Made by a program: the position numbers and the translations under genes. A stretch of DNA of 64,000 nucleotides from Pseudoalteromonas sp. HM-SA03 (GTDB taxonomy: Bacteria; Pseudomonadota; Gammaproteobacteria; Enterobacterales; Alteromonadaceae): positions 48,032 to 112,031 of the forward strand of contig NZ_NSDG01000029.1 in NCBI RefSeq assembly GCF_002289345.1. Reading direction: 5' to 3'. The notes below the pieces were generated by a model, which was given only the letters and a program-made list of their open reading frames with translations, made no database searches and was not told the origin of the DNA. Within the stretch, counting starts at the first letter, position 1. Every line of letters begins with the position of its first letter. Of this stretch, positions 1 to 8,287 are shown in pieces.

Positions 1-623
1 TAAGCCGTAATGCGCTTCCTGAGCCACTGAACTCACCAGCGATAAGCAATACTATCTTCACGCCAGAGCTGCTAGAAGACCGCGTAAACTCAGAAGTGTT
101 GGAAGTTGCACCTGAGCATATCGTGGTAGTTCGTGTTGCTGAGCATAAAGCGGCTACGACTAAGCCTCTTGAGGAAGTAAGCGCACAGATCAAAACGCAG
201 TTGAGCAATGAAAAAGCGTCGATATTAATTGCGGAGAAAGCACAGTCGCTATTTGAGCAACTACAAGGTGGTTCTACTTTAGCTGAGATTGCTAAAGCAC
301 AAAATATCGAAGTGAAAAGCGTGACCGAGCTTAAGCGTCGTAGCTATGACGTGCCACCAGCTATTGCAGCTGAAGCATTTAAATTGCCTCAACCTGGTGT
401 CGCAGAGACAGAATCTGCAATTGTGGAGCTTGGGAATGGCGATTCGGCATTTGTGGTACTGAAGTCAGTCACCACGCCTGAAGTTGATGGCAAGGTTGAC
501 CCACAGCAGAAGCAGTCAATCACCGCTTCTTACGCAAACAAAAACTATCTTGAGCTACTAGCAGCACTTGAAGCTAGGTCTGAAGTAAAAAGACCACAGT
601 TACAGGTCACAGAGCAGCAATAA
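1..623 (+). CDS. ppiD: Peptidyl-prolyl cis-trans isomerase PpiD, C-terminal part
   Basis: The reading frame is open from base 3 at the window edge to a TAA at 621-623, giving about 206 residues without a start, so this is the 3' end of a longer gene. PpiD is a periplasmic chaperone anchored in the inner membrane by one N-terminal helix; it sits at the SecYEG exit and helps secreted proteins fold. The visible part matches the C-terminal SurA/PpiD-like region (EHIVVVRVAEHKAA, then PLEEVSAQIKTQL, then a helical tail). The parvulin domain and membrane anchor would lie to the left of the window. A strong terminator follows at once. A SurA-like relative is the alternative. Confidence 0.85.
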   Translation, partial: SRNALPEPLNSPAISNTIFTPELLEDRVNSEVLEVAPEHIVVVRVAEHKAATTKPLEEVSAQIKTQLSNEKASILIAEKAQSLFEQLQGGSTLAEIAKAQNIEVKSVTELKRRSYDVPPAIAAEAFKLPQPGVAETESAIVELGNGDSAFVVLKSVTTPEVDGKVDPQQKQSITASYANKNYLELLAALEARSEVKRPQLQVTEQQ

Positions 624-640
624 TCGTTTTTAGATCGAAG

Positions 641-666
641 AAAGGCGCCAACACGGCGCCTTTTTT
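641..666 (+). terminator. Rho-independent terminator after ppiD
   Basis: GGCGCC (644-649), a 5-base loop and GGCGCC (655-660) are followed by six T (661-666). It lies 18 bases after the ppiD stop codon and isolates ppiD from the next gene. Confidence 0.85.
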
Positions 667-793
667 GTATTTTTGGCCTCTCGTTATGGTGCTTTTTTGT
701 TAAGTTAACTTAAGTTTGGTTTATTAAAAGGTGAGTTGAATGTTGGTATTTTAAGTGGTTAATTTAAAAATAATAAACTCTTCATTGTTCATA

Positions 794-822
794 TTGACAA
801 GTATTGTTCCCCAACTTAACAT
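794..822 (+). promoter_or_regulatory. Candidate sigma-70 promoter for the deacetylase lipoprotein
   Basis: A perfect TTGACA (794-799), 17 bases, then TAACAT (817-822, 4 of 6 to TATAAT) lie about 40 bases before the ATG at 863. The rest of the 624-862 gap is AT-rich with no other gene visible. The call rests on consensus match only. Confidence 0.5.
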
Positions 823-862
823 GCTCTATTTTCGGAACGAAGTGTCTTAGAATAGGAATTTT

Positions 863-2170
863 ATGAAATATAGATATAGCGCATGGATTGTAGCCCTATT
901 GCTATCAATATCGGGATGTAACAGTGATAGTAAGACTGTTATAGAGTTACCTGTAGAGGGAGGTCAAGGAGATAATGCTTCAACTGACAATAATGGAACT
1001 AATACTGATAACTCCTCGGATACTGATAACTCAGATAAAGATAATTCCAATACCGACGATTCAAATTCAGATAATGCTAATTCTAATAATCCCACAAAAG
1101 AAACAAAAGAAGAGGTAATTAAGCGGATTCTGAGCGCACAAGGAGCAGAAAGCACTACCTCTCTTGCTTTAAAAGACTTTGAAGTTGCTGAATTTGGATG
1201 TGTAACCGCGGCAAACCTATCTGTAATTCAGGGATATTTTAATACAACACAAGATGAATTACAGTTGACGGCTCTCAAACATCGATTATGCAAAGTTGTT
1301 GAGCTTTTTGAATTAGATAGTAAATCTTTACTCACACCGAACAGACTGAAGGAAGTTGGGCTTCGGGGCTTATTTTTTGAAGATGGTAAACTGGATCAGT
1401 GGGCATATGACGAGCTGATTTTAACGATACCAGAGAGCCACTTTGAGTATGCCGCGCTCCAGGGGGCAATTGAGGACTTCCATCATAATCAAAGCTCTGT
1501 TTGGCCTAAACAGATTAATATTTCTTTTGACGATGGTGGCGCATTAAACTCTATCCATGATCACCTTGATCTATTTGATAAATATAACGCAACATTTACA
1601 TATTATGTTAGCCATTACTCCACTATTGATCATTCAAAAGTGGCTGATATAGAAAACCGAGGTCACGAAATCGGTCATCATGGAGTAATACACCGTCATG
1701 CGAAGATTTACTCCGAAGAAAATGGTGTTCAGAAGTGGATTGCAGATGATATCACACCACAGCTTGACGCGATGAGAAAAGATGGTTTGACGGTAACATC
1801 TTATGCGTACCCATTCGGGGCTTATACCAAAGAAACTGATCGTGAAATCAAGAAATATTTTACTCATGTACGTAAGTTTGCTTCTTGGTCTTCTGTTATT
1901 TATAGAGGTGAACGCAGTGATAGACCGATCACAACGGGACTATCTATGGACTCTCATCGCTTTGATTTGGACAAGATCCAGAATGCGATTGATACCTTAA
2001 AAGGTGGTGAGACGCTATATTTAGCAACGCATGTCATTGGCAAAACTGGAAATGAGTGGTATATCACTCCAGAAAATCTTGAAAATGTATTGGCTTATGC
2101 AAGTGCGAAAGGTTTAAAGTTTTGTCATACCAGTGAGTGTATGAACTTTAAGGGTAACACGACTAATTAA
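863..2170 (+). CDS. Polysaccharide deacetylase (NodB/CE4-like) lipoprotein
   Basis: This 435-residue protein begins with a lipoprotein signal peptide; the lipobox ISGC puts the lipidated cysteine at residue 19. Residues about 35-78 are a low-complexity linker of Asp, Asn, Ser and Thr. A helical region follows, then a carbohydrate-esterase-4 type domain from about residue 215. Motifs seen are SFDDGG (Asp223, Asp224), an HxxxH metal site (His273, His277) in HHGVIH, and AYPFGAYT, which replaces the usual RxPY-type motif. Family members remove N-acetyl groups from chitin, peptidoglycan or exopolysaccharide using a divalent metal. The substrate here is unknown. The gene stands alone between a terminator and a convergent gene, which suggests an accessory insertion. 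The protein should be held in the envelope by its lipid. Confidence 0.8.
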   Translation: MKYRYSAWIVALLLSISGCNSDSKTVIELPVEGGQGDNASTDNNGTNTDNSSDTDNSDKDNSNTDDSNSDNANSNNPTKETKEEVIKRILSAQGAESTTSLALKDFEVAEFGCVTAANLSVIQGYFNTTQDELQLTALKHRLCKVVELFELDSKSLLTPNRLKEVGLRGLFFEDGKLDQWAYDELILTIPESHFEYAALQGAIEDFHHNQSSVWPKQINISFDDGGALNSIHDHLDLFDKYNATFTYYVSHYSTIDHSKVADIENRGHEIGHHGVIHRHAKIYSEENGVQKWIADDITPQLDAMRKDGLTVTSYAYPFGAYTKETDREIKKYFTHVRKFASWSSVIYRGERSDRPITTGLSMDSHRFDLDKIQNAIDTLKGGETLYLATHVIGKTGNEWYITPENLENVLAYASAKGLKFCHTSECMNFKGNTTN

Positions 2171-2346
2171 TCTGAACTGGGGATAATTAATGCCTTGCTA
2201 GCAGCCAGCTTTAGCAGGACGCGGAAGCGATGTTACCTCTAAAACTCTCTTGCTAGATAAGGGTGTAAATTAAGGTGAACTTTAAAAACAATAAGTTAGC
2301 TTACTCCTTATCCAAACCTAAGGTTAACGAAAAGGGTGATTTAATT

Positions 2347-2370
2347 GGGCGGTCAATATTATAGCCGCCC
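2347..2370. terminator. Weak hairpin between two convergent genes
   Basis: GGGCGG (2347-2352) and CCGCCC (2365-2370) form a 6-bp stem with a 12-base loop just after the stop of the leftward DJ-1 gene. There is no good T run on either strand, so termination is only possible. The rest of 2171-2376 shows no gene. Confidence 0.35.
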
Positions 2371-2376
2371 TGGTAT

Positions 2377-3501
2377 TCAAAATAGAGTTAAAACGGTCCT
2401 TGCTACAGCCTGCGAAGACTGATAATTCTGCCCCGTCACTATGCGGCTATCTACCTTGATAAAAGGCGCATTCCGCTCTCCATATTCAAAACTCCCTCCA
2501 AGTTCTTCCACTTTAGGCTGAATTTGAAAAGGAAAATGCTTGAAGTAGGCTCTATCTGGATTCTCAAAAGCAGTAGGGTAACCGGTGATTTGCTTTCCTT
2601 TGATGAGATACTCGCCATTTTTCAAGCGTAAATTGACGATACCAGCTGTGCCATGGCATACGGCGGCAACAACACCTTGGTTTTGTTCATATATATGCAT
2701 AGCTATATGTTGTAGAGTAGGGTTTTCCGCTACTTCATACATGGCATTGCTGCCGCCAACATAATAGATTGCCGCATATTGGCTAGGGTCGACTTCAGCT
2801 GGGCGCATTGTGTTGCTGAGCGCATACATATAGTCAGGTTGGTAAAGGTACTTCTTATGTTCACCGTTTGAAGTATTTATATAGCTCAGGTTTAGCGCGC
2901 CACCTTGTGTGCTGACAAAATCAACAATTAGTCCTGCTTGGGTAAATACGTCATAGGCACTGAGTAGCTCTTCGAAGCTCGTACCAGCTGGCAGCTGACT
3001 ATCGCCGTGAAAGGCCTTGCTTGATGCGACAATGAGTACTCGGCGACCTAAGTTCGTTACTTGCTCGGAAGTTAGCGTGGTTTGCTGCGCCGATTTACTG
3101 ATGATTTTCCATGTGCCAGCTATTTTCTTTAGGAGTAGGTGATCGATGTACTGCACGTTTGACTTCAATATATCAATACGGATTTTGGCCTGTGCAAGGT
3201 GATCATTCACGCTGATATATAGAATTTTGGCGAGCCTGCCAGTGTCTTTTTTCGAGCCTTTATACCAACTCAAATACTCCTTCAGCGGGACTTGCCACAT
3301 CGCTTGGTCTGACTTTTCTAAAATAAGCATCGCATCGGGATGAAACGCTTTTCTTATCATTTCAGGCTGGTTATTCGCGGTGCCACTGATGTAGTGGTTT
3401 AATACAGCGGTAATTTTAGCGGTCTCACCCTCAAAAGCGACAGCGTTGCTGATTTGAAAAAATAGTAAAAATAACAATGGTACTAGTTTTGATAGAGTCA
3501 T
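2377..3501 (-). CDS. Secreted NTF2-like / DJ-1-PfpI fusion protein
   Basis: This 374-residue protein has a Sec signal peptide (hydrophobic residues 5-20, SNAVA). Residues about 25-138 resemble the NTF2-like/lumazine-binding fold (long helix, HYISGTANN, FHPDAM, GTWKIISKS). Residues about 153-374 form a DJ-1/PfpI domain; the sharp-turn nucleophile motif AVCHGT places the reactive cysteine at 282. DJ-1/PfpI members include glyoxalase/deglycase, chaperone and amidotransferase-like proteins, and the sequence does not say which applies here. Export to the periplasm is inferred. The gene lies 69 bp downstream of the membrane AraC regulator on the same strand, so that regulator may control it. Both domain calls are from motif and length, without a search. 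Confidence 0.7.
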   Translation of the reverse strand: MTLSKLVPLLFLLFFQISNAVAFEGETAKITAVLNHYISGTANNQPEMIRKAFHPDAMLILEKSDQAMWQVPLKEYLSWYKGSKKDTGRLAKILYISVNDHLAQAKIRIDILKSNVQYIDHLLLKKIAGTWKIISKSAQQTTLTSEQVTNLGRRVLIVASSKAFHGDSQLPAGTSFEELLSAYDVFTQAGLIVDFVSTQGGALNLSYINTSNGEHKKYLYQPDYMYALSNTMRPAEVDPSQYAAIYYVGGSNAMYEVAENPTLQHIAMHIYEQNQGVVAAVCHGTAGIVNLRLKNGEYLIKGKQITGYPTAFENPDRAYFKHFPFQIQPKVEELGGSFEYGERNAPFIKVDSRIVTGQNYQSSQAVARTVLTLF

Positions 3502-3570
3502 AAGTTTCTCCTGTTTTGACTCAGAAGAAACATAAACTTATTTAATTAAAGCAGTCACCTAGAGTATATT

Positions 3571-4599
3571 TTAGGAGTCTGAGAGTATGTTCTCGGAGTG
3601 CTTAAAGTGATTTGGAGAGTACCCCGTGAGCTTCTTAAATGCGGCAAAAAATGTGGATGCAGAATTAAAACCACACTCTAGTGCAAGGTGCTCCAACGGC
3701 ATGTTGGTACTATTGAGCAAATGTTTCGCATATTCAACTCTCAAGCCATTGAGATATTGTTTAAAGTTACAATGATAGTGGCGATTTACTATTTGCGATA
3801 ATTTGTTGTGGCTCGTGCCTAATCGTTTGGCTAATCGGGGTAGCGTTAAATCCGGCTCAGTAAATAGCTTGCTTTCTGACATTAGCGACTCAAGTTTGGC
3901 TATGAGCTGATTGTATTCATCGTCGCTTACGTGCGTATTGGCATATTTCTTTTCATTTGGAGTTGGTTTTCGTAGTAATTTGGGGGCGAAAAGGATGCTT
4001 AAATAGAGCACAAAGCTGAACGTGAGTGCTCCTGTGATGTAAGAAGTGAATGATGAAAAGAAATACGCGGCCCAAATGAGCCAGCAACCGCAGATCACAA
4101 CCAAAGGTAGATGAAACTCAGCGTTGCCATTGGCGCTTTTGCCTGTCGCTAGACGATAAAAAGTATAAGAACTTATCAGTAAATAACCTAGCCAAAAATA
4201 GGATGTGCCTTTGTAACCCCACATTTGCCAAATTTCAGGGTGAAGCTGATAGGGCATAAGTATACCAAATCCAATAATAAAACCGCTTAATGCCAAAAAG
4301 TGTACTGTTAGATAACGATTTTTGGTTTTACTGTAGCTTGCAAGTACAAAATTGAGCAGGCAGGGACCAAGCAAAAAGTAGGCACTCAAACCTATTTGCA
4401 GAATCGTTTTATCCAGCTCTGGGTTAAAGTAAAAAAGGACTGATTTACCAATTCGAATACAGAGTAAAATGAGGAGCACCGACACCCAGTGCAGTGCCTT
4501 TACCTCCTGAAATTTTACTAGCAGTAGGGCGCTGAGAATAAAGCCGTTAAATACTCCAACAACTGAGAAGAAAAATAACAGATGGGCACTAAAATCCAT
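3571..4599 (-). CDS. Membrane-anchored AraC-family transcriptional regulator
   Basis: This 342-residue protein has about six or seven hydrophobic segments in residues 1-210, then a cytoplasmic linker and a C-terminal AraC/XylS DNA-binding domain at about residues 235-335. The second helix-turn-helix is clear: MPLEHLALECGFNSASTFFA, followed by FKKLTGYSP. This architecture fits a one-component regulator that senses a signal in or across the inner membrane. The gene starts 19 bp after the sapF stop with no terminator between them, and GGA lies 7 bases before the ATG, so it may be read from the sap transcript. The likely target is the DJ-1 fusion gene just downstream, or its own operon. No ligand can be inferred. 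Confidence 0.85.
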   Translation of the reverse strand: MDFSAHLLFFFSVVGVFNGFILSALLLVKFQEVKALHWVSVLLILLCIRIGKSVLFYFNPELDKTILQIGLSAYFLLGPCLLNFVLASYSKTKNRYLTVHFLALSGFIIGFGILMPYQLHPEIWQMWGYKGTSYFWLGYLLISSYTFYRLATGKSANGNAEFHLPLVVICGCWLIWAAYFFSSFTSYITGALTFSFVLYLSILFAPKLLRKPTPNEKKYANTHVSDDEYNQLIAKLESLMSESKLFTEPDLTLPRLAKRLGTSHNKLSQIVNRHYHCNFKQYLNGLRVEYAKHLLNSTNMPLEHLALECGFNSASTFFAAFKKLTGYSPNHFKHSENILSDS

Positions 4600-4618
4600 T
4601 TCTCATTCCGTCGCGAAA

Positions 4619-5380
4619 TTAAGCTGACAGCAGCTTCTGCATGGTTTTAGATTTTGGAGTATTGAACACACGTTCGGTTTCGCCATATTCGACGACTTTG
4701 CCGCGATTTAATACCAAAATTTCATCACTCATGTGACGAACCAAACTCAAATGATGTGTGATAAGCACGTAGGCAAGTCCCGTTGCTGCTTGTAATTCCA
4801 ACAGCAGATTCACGGTCTGAGCGCGTACGGATGGGTCTAATGATGACAACGCTTCATCTAATACCAGTACTTTAGGGTCTAAAATAAGGGCTCTCGCTAA
4901 GGCAACTCGCTGTAATTGTCCGCCACTAAACATATGAGGATAGTAGTCTATGTGTTCGCCAAGTAGCCCGACGCGGCTGAGCGTGATGCGGATTTTCTTA
5001 TAGCGCTGCTCTTCAGTGAGTTCCGTATTGTATTGCAGACAATCATCAAGTATGTCCCCAATGGTGAGACCCGGGTTGAGCGAGCGAGTTGGGTCTTGAA
5101 AGATAAGGCGAATAGTACGGCAGTCATGATTGCGAATACCTGCGTCTTCTACAATTTGGCCATTCAGTAATATTTGTCCAGAGTCGGCCATGTCGGCACC
5201 GGCAAGTACTTTGGCGAGCGTACTTTTGCCAGAGCCGGTCTCTCCTATGATTGCGAGGGTTTGTCCGGGAGCAAGCGCAAACGACACATCTCTGAGTACC
5301 TGCAACGAGCGGCGTCTGAATAGCCCTTGGCGAGACGTGTAGGACTTGTTTAAAGACTGTACTTTTAAGACGGGTTGCAT
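4619..5380 (-). CDS. sapF: Peptide/polyamine ABC transporter ATP-binding protein SapF
   Basis: A 253-residue ABC ATPase with Walker A GETGSGKST, signature SGGQLQRVALARAL, Walker B VLVLDEALSSLD and a switch histidine in LITHHLSL. It is the second ATPase of the SapABCDF importer-type complex at the cytoplasmic face. Sap was named for resistance to antimicrobial peptides; in E. coli, SapBCDF has also been linked to putrescine export. The start overlaps the end of sapD by 16 bases, so translation is probably coupled. The length is near the E. coli protein's (about 268 residues). Confidence 0.92.
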   Translation of the reverse strand: MQPVLKVQSLNKSYTSRQGLFRRRSLQVLRDVSFALAPGQTLAIIGETGSGKSTLAKVLAGADMADSGQILLNGQIVEDAGIRNHDCRTIRLIFQDPTRSLNPGLTIGDILDDCLQYNTELTEEQRYKKIRITLSRVGLLGEHIDYYPHMFSGGQLQRVALARALILDPKVLVLDEALSSLDPSVRAQTVNLLLELQAATGLAYVLITHHLSLVRHMSDEILVLNRGKVVEYGETERVFNTPKSKTMQKLLSA

Positions 5381-6372
5381 TTTTGCTTCACCTTAATTAA
5401 CGGAAAGTGGCAAGCGTAACTATGACCATGCGAGCGACTTTGCCTTGGCGTGACGACACATTCTTTTTGTGCCTGAGGACACCTAGGTCCCAAGCGGCAT
5501 CCTATGGGTAAATGCTGTAATGGGGGAATAGTGCCTTTCAAGGCATAAAATGCTTCTTTATGGCCGAGCCCTTGACCAAAGTCAGGTAAACTCTTAACCA
5601 GCGCCTGGGTGTAGGGATGTAATGGCTGTTTAAAAATAGCCTGAGTAGGACCTGCTTCAACCATCTGTCCGCAGTAGAGCACATGCATTGCATGAGACCA
5701 GTCGGAGATCTCTTCCAGCTCATGTGAGATCATTAATATCGACATATTTTTAAGCTGGTTTAATGCCTTAAGCAATCGAAATACTTGCGCGCGGGCGGTG
5801 CTCTCAAGTGCAGTGGTTGGCTCATCGGCAATAAGTAGTTTAGGGCTTCTGGCGATGGCCATCGCAATCATGATTTTTTGGCACATCCCTTCGGAAAGCT
5901 CATGTGGGTAACTGCTGCAGATCTTTTTATCGTCTCGGATCCCAGCTTTGTGCAATAGCGCTCGGACCTTTTCTTTTCGCGCTTTTCTACGACCAAAAAA
6001 GCCACCTTTTAAGACGCTATCGGGAATAGATTCCGCGACTTGGTCGAAAATAGTAGCGGTTGGGTCAAGGCTTCGACTTGGCTCTTGGTAAATCATCGCA
6101 ATGTCTTGGCTGACAAGCTTTCTGCGCTTTTCTGAAGATAAACGCATAAGGTCGACACCACGCCAGTGCATGCGGTCTGCGGTTACCGTCCAGCGCTGAT
6201 TGAGTACTCCCACAATGGCTTTGGCGATTAGACTTTTACCAGAGCCTGACTCACCGACAAGCGCATGTACTTCGCCTTCTTTAAGGCTAAGGTTGACCTT
6301 ATCAACTGCGCGAATAACGCCGTCTTCTGTATGCAGTTCAATGGTGAGGTTCTTAATGTCTAGCAATTGCAT
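5365..6372 (-). CDS. sapD: Peptide/polyamine ABC transporter ATP-binding protein SapD
   Basis: A 335-residue ABC ATPase of the oligopeptide/dipeptide group. Walker A is GESGSGKS, the signature is a degenerate ELSEGMCQKIMIAMAIA, and Walker B is LLIADEPTTAL. The C-terminal oligopeptide-transporter extension carries CRLGPRCP with a cluster of cysteines, typical of DppD/SapD proteins. SapD pairs with SapF to drive the SapBC channel; in E. coli it is also linked to Trk potassium uptake. The ATG overlaps the sapC stop by one base (TAATG on the minus strand), so it is translationally coupled. Confidence 0.93.
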   Translation of the reverse strand: MQLLDIKNLTIELHTEDGVIRAVDKVNLSLKEGEVHALVGESGSGKSLIAKAIVGVLNQRWTVTADRMHWRGVDLMRLSSEKRRKLVSQDIAMIYQEPSRSLDPTATIFDQVAESIPDSVLKGGFFGRRKARKEKVRALLHKAGIRDDKKICSSYPHELSEGMCQKIMIAMAIARSPKLLIADEPTTALESTARAQVFRLLKALNQLKNMSILMISHELEEISDWSHAMHVLYCGQMVEAGPTQAIFKQPLHPYTQALVKSLPDFGQGLGHKEAFYALKGTIPPLQHLPIGCRLGPRCPQAQKECVVTPRQSRSHGHSYACHFPLIKVKQKCNPS

Positions 6373-7265
6373 TAATCTGCCTTACGTTGTTTCAGCGCTT
6401 CTCGGAGCCCATCACCAACCAAGTTGGTGGATAGTACCGCCAAAAAGAGTAATACACCTGGGAGGCCTACAGTCCAAGGCGCGAGATAAATTAAACTTAA
6501 GTTTTCTTGTAGAATGGCACCCCATTCAGTAGATGGAGGCTGCGCACCGAGCTTTAAAAAACCAAGTGCCGCAATATCCAAAATAGCAGTCGACAGCGCC
6601 ATGGTAAAAATCACCACGATATGCTCATAAATGTTAGGCAGTATGCCACGGACGAGCAGTTTCCAGCGTGTTGCACCATCAAGCTTAAAGGCGATGATAT
6701 AGTCTTTACTCAGCTCAGTGACCACTAGGTTTCTAATCGAATGGATGTATTGTGGCAATAGCGCGAAGATAATCGCCCACACTGTATTCATCAAACCTGG
6801 CCCCAATATAGCAATGATGATAATGGCCAGCAGTAACGAAGGAATAGCGAGCGTAATATCCAATAAGTGATTAAGAAAGCTGGATTTTAAGCCTCGACTG
6901 GCGCCAGCAAGTGTACCAAGCACGACGCCGAGCGCTGTGGTAACCAAGGCCGCAATGATAGATAAACCAAAGGTGTAAGTTGCTCCGTTCATTAAGCGCG
7001 ATAAGATGTCTCGCCCTAAATCATCTGTACCGAGTATAAAGCGCACATCGCCATCGTCATGCCAAGAAGGTGGTAGCAACAGTGCATCAGCATGCTGCTG
7101 GTTAACACCATAGGGCGCGATCAGCGGCGCTGTTAAAGCCAATACCGTCAGGGCAACAAACAGCCACAAACCCACTAGCGCAACGTGGTTTGAGCGGAAT
7201 TTACGCCATAACCTAAATAAAGGTGAGCGATTAGACTCTTCGGTAAATAAGTTAAACTTTGCCAT
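6372..7265 (-). CDS. sapC: Peptide/polyamine ABC transporter permease SapC
   Basis: A 297-residue inner-membrane permease of the DppC family. It has an N-terminal OppC-type segment (FRSNHVALVGLWLFVAL), the periplasmic LGTDDLGRDILSR motif and a BPD_transp_1 core of five or six helices. I chose the ATG at 7265 (MAKFNLF); an in-frame ATG further upstream would extend the protein 45 residues into sapB, in a non-homologous way. With this start the gene overlaps sapB by 14 bp and the length matches E. coli SapC (296 residues). It forms the transmembrane channel with SapB. Confidence 0.93.
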   Translation of the reverse strand: MAKFNLFTEESNRSPLFRLWRKFRSNHVALVGLWLFVALTVLALTAPLIAPYGVNQQHADALLLPPSWHDDGDVRFILGTDDLGRDILSRLMNGATYTFGLSIIAALVTTALGVVLGTLAGASRGLKSSFLNHLLDITLAIPSLLLAIIIIAILGPGLMNTVWAIIFALLPQYIHSIRNLVVTELSKDYIIAFKLDGATRWKLLVRGILPNIYEHIVVIFTMALSTAILDIAALGFLKLGAQPPSTEWGAILQENLSLIYLAPWTVGLPGVLLFLAVLSTNLVGDGLREALKQRKAD

Positions 7266-8286
7266 GAGCCTGATTCCTTGCGAGCGGATCGAGTATCGAG
7301 TGAATAAAATCAGACAACATGTTGGCAATGATAACAAAGAAAGACACCGCGAGTAGTCCCCCTTGGATAGCGGGGAAATCACGTTGATAGATGCTTTCAA
7401 TTAACCATCGACCGATCCCAGGCCAAGAGAATATCACCTCAGTGATCATCGCAAGTGTGATGAGTGTACTAAATTGGAGACCAATTTGCTTTATCACTGG
7501 TAGCAGCGCATTTCTCAGCGCGTGATGGATGATAAGCTGGCTGCGATTAAGGCCTTTTGCTCTAGCTGTTTTAATATAGTTCTGGTCGAGGACTTCGAGC
7601 ATAGAGTCGCGAGTAAAGCGGATCAAAACTGTCGTTGGGTACATAGCCAGCACAACGGTTGGCAGCGCTAAATGATGAAGTGCATCCCAAAATGCGGCAC
7701 CACCATAGGGAAAACCTTCAAGGTAAATATCAATCAGAATAAAATGAGTAACGGGCTGTATTTCATAAAGTAAGCCAATTCTACCGGACATGGGGAAAAG
7801 CCCAAGGCCCAGACAAAATGCCATAATGAGCAGCAGGGCTAACCAAAAAACTGGAATGGAAAACCCCATCAAGCTTAATGAGTTAATGAGCTTATCTGGC
7901 CACTTTTTATGATAAGCGCTGGCTATTACTCCACTTGGTACACCAATCACGACAGCAACCGTTAAAGCATATAAACACAGCTCAAGCGTTGCTGGAAATA
8001 GATGTTTCACATGAGAAAGCACGGGCTGCCCCGACGACAAAGATAAACCCCAATCGCCTTCAAACATACGAGCCATAAACGCGCCATATTGCACAAAGAT
8101 ATTTTCTTCAATACGGTATTTTTCTACTAGCGCCTGCGTTTGAGCATAACTTGAGTTGACTTCGCCACTGAAGTTTGTGATCAACTCGCCTGGAAACAGG
8201 TAATTGAGGGCGAAAGTAAAAATCGTTAAGGTAAACAACATAAAGCAAAGCAAGCTCAGTCGTCGATAAGCATATTTTGCGAACAT
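7252..8286 (-). CDS. sapB: Peptide/polyamine ABC transporter permease SapB
   Basis: A 344-residue DppB-type permease. The first membrane helix starts right after MFAKYAYRRL, and the conserved family core includes FTRDSMLEVLDQNYIKTARA (the EAA loop). The ATG at 8286 was chosen over an upstream alternative at 8325 because the latter overlaps sapA by 38 bases and adds non-homologous residues. At 8286 it lies one base after the sapA stop. It is the partner permease of SapC in the inner membrane. Confidence 0.92.
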   Translation of the reverse strand: MFAKYAYRRLSLLCFMLFTLTIFTFALNYLFPGELITNFSGEVNSSYAQTQALVEKYRIEENIFVQYGAFMARMFEGDWGLSLSSGQPVLSHVKHLFPATLELCLYALTVAVVIGVPSGVIASAYHKKWPDKLINSLSLMGFSIPVFWLALLLIMAFCLGLGLFPMSGRIGLLYEIQPVTHFILIDIYLEGFPYGGAAFWDALHHLALPTVVLAMYPTTVLIRFTRDSMLEVLDQNYIKTARAKGLNRSQLIIHHALRNALLPVIKQIGLQFSTLITLAMITEVIFSWPGIGRWLIESIYQRDFPAIQGGLLAVSFFVIIANMLSDFIHSILDPLARNQAHGKV

Positions 8287-8287
8287 G

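Noticed and set aside
2171-2376. Possible remnant of a gene or mobile element between convergent genes
   Set aside because: Two TTGCTAG copies and a small palindrome AACCTAAGGTT are present, but there is no coding frame, no terminal repeats and no clear boundary.
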